Shown in pieces: positions 50,795 to 51,624 of a stretch of DNA of 51,624 bases (position 1 is its first letter; each line of letters opens with the position of its first letter). The notes beneath the pieces were generated by a model that ran no database searches, was not told the origin of the DNA, and saw only the letters and a list, made by a program, of their open reading frames with translations. The translations under genes and the position numbers were made by a program. The DNA is from Betaproteobacteria bacterium (GTDB lineage Bacteria; Pseudomonadota; Gammaproteobacteria; Burkholderiales; Usitatibacteraceae). Location of the stretch: positions 1-51,624 of the forward strand of contig JAEUMY010000016.1 in the NCBI GenBank assembly GCA_016791265.1. Reading direction: 5' to 3'.

Positions 50795-51624
50795 TCAGGG
50801 CTGGCCCCGCAGACGCTTCGTTGCCGCATTCAACGCTTCGTTGCCCGGATGCTGGCGTTGGCTGGCTTCGAGAAGTCGTGTCGCCTCATCGCGCTGTCCC
50901 GCTGCCCACAAGACTTCGCCCAGATGCGCCGCGATCTCGGGATCATTGCGCAGGGTGAATGCCTGACGCAGCACGGTCACCGCCTTGTCCAGATTGCCGA
51001 GGCGAAAATGCACCCAGCCCAGGCTGTCCAGGATGAATCCGTCGCGGGGCGCGAGTGCGATGGCTTGCTCGATCAACTTCAGCGCCTCATCCAGACGCAC
51101 ATTGCGGTCCGCAAACGTGTAACCGAGCGCGTTGTAGGCATGGGCATGGTCAGGCTTGAGACTGATCACCTTGCGCAGGTCGCGCTCGAGTCCGGCCACA
51201 TCGTCCAGCTTCTCCAGCACCATGGCGCGGTCGTAGAGGAGGTCGATCTGATCCGGATGCCGCTCAAGCCCGCCGCTGAGCACAGCAACCGCTTCCTTGA
51301 AGTCGCGTGCATCGCGCAGGAGCTGTGACTCGGCAAGGAGAAACTGAATCTCGCGATCCCTGCTCGCGCCACCGGCCTCACGCAGGAACTCGCGCGCCGC
51401 CGAAATGTTCTGCTGGCGCGCAATGATGCCGGCCATGCGTAGGCGCGAAGGCACCAGATAGTCATCCCCATCGATCTTGCCGAACCAGCCCAGCGCGGCA
51501 TCCCAGTTGCTTCGCGCCTCCTCCACCTGCCCGAGCTGCATCCACACAGGATTGCGGTCGCGGACATTGAGGTCGAGCGTGCGCCGGAACGCCGCTTCAG
51601 CTGCGGCGAAATCGCGCGATTGCT
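50795..51624 (-). CDS. tetratricopeptide-repeat protein (5' end beyond window)
   Basis: Only the C-terminal part is present; the frame stays open to the right edge. At least five TPR units are visible, with the pattern A-Y-N-A-L-G-Y and LDSLGWVHFRLGNLDKAV. TPR arrays hold protein partners, and this gene precedes lolB-ispE in many betaproteobacteria. Signal peptide and total length cannot be judged. The product is a scaffold of unknown partners. Confidence 0.88.
   Translation of the reverse strand, partial: QSRDFAAAEAAFRRTLDLNVRDRNPVWMQLGQVEEARSNWDAALGWFGKIDGDDYLVPSRLRMAGIIARQQNISAAREFLREAGGASRDREIQFLLAESQLLRDARDFKEAVAVLSGGLERHPDQIDLLYDRAMVLEKLDDVAGLERDLRKVISLKPDHAHAYNALGYTFADRNVRLDEALKLIEQAIALAPRDGFILDSLGWVHFRLGNLDKAVTVLRQAFTLRNDPEIAAHLGEVLWAAGQRDEATRLLEASQRQHPGNEALNAATKRLRGQP

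Overview
This window is GC-rich chromosomal DNA from a betaproteobacterium of the Burkholderiales/Nitrosomonadales kind; the species cannot be told from the sequence. The evidence is gene order and protein type: erpA-bactofilin-rpsI-rplM-OsmC-coq7, rpe-trpE-trpG-trpD-trpC with apaG and mltA next to it, pepP-ubiH-ubiF-like, murU-amgK divergent from lptD-surA-pdxA-rsmA, miaB-phoH-ybeY-corC-lnt, and TPR-lolB-ispE-tRNAGln-prs-rplY-pth-ychF. There is also a trimeric-type porin with a C-terminal Phe. Nearly all of it is housekeeping. I see no insertion sequence, prophage or CRISPR array.

Layout: 1-242 is the leftward promoter and leader of an rRNA operon whose 16S gene lies beyond the left edge. 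342-2767 holds an M23 peptidase and anmK. 2832-5364 (minus) holds erpA, a bactofilin, a coiled-coil membrane protein, rpsI and rplM. 5455-7677 holds OsmC, coq7 and a porin. 7920-12678 (minus) is rpe followed by the trp operon, with an unannotated tryptophan-rich leader peptide before trpE. 12740-14980 holds apaG, a 36-residue membrane protein on the opposite strand, mltA and a MAPEG protein. 15007-21256 (minus) holds dsbC, two ubiquinone hydroxylases, pepP, murU and amgK. 21367-26839 (plus) is lptD-surA-pdxA-rsmA. 26836-37399 (minus) is a ten-gene run behind a CAU-anticodon tRNA. 37623-41361 holds kup and an MscS-like channel. 41489-51624 (minus) holds a serine hydrolase and a penicillin-acylase-type enzyme, then ychF, pth, rplY, prs, tRNA-Gln, ispE, lolB and a TPR gene cut by the window end.

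The genes form coherent groups. Envelope synthesis and lipoprotein or LPS export are covered by lptD, surA, lnt, lolB, gmhB, plsC and mltA. Peptidoglycan recycling is covered by anmK, amgK and murU. Ubiquinone synthesis has coq7 and two FAD hydroxylases. Tryptophan synthesis and translation make up most of the rest.

The most striking signal is not a gene. The perfect 12-bp palindrome GCGAATATTCGC occurs 21 times (about once per 2.5 kb, against roughly 0.003 expected by chance), and at least six single-mismatch copies are also present. Every exact copy lies inside a coding region, in all three reading frames (ANIR 13, RIFA 5, EYS 3). It is nearly always flanked outward by purines, giving YGCGAATATTCGCR. 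It overwrites conserved protein positions by codon choice rather than by insertion. It behaves like a genome-wide highly iterated palindrome comparable in kind to cyanobacterial HIP1, but I do not recognise this motif as a described one. The second notable signal is the trp leader: a 15-residue peptide with three Trp codons, whose coding sequence can pair with the region just upstream of the trpE start codon.
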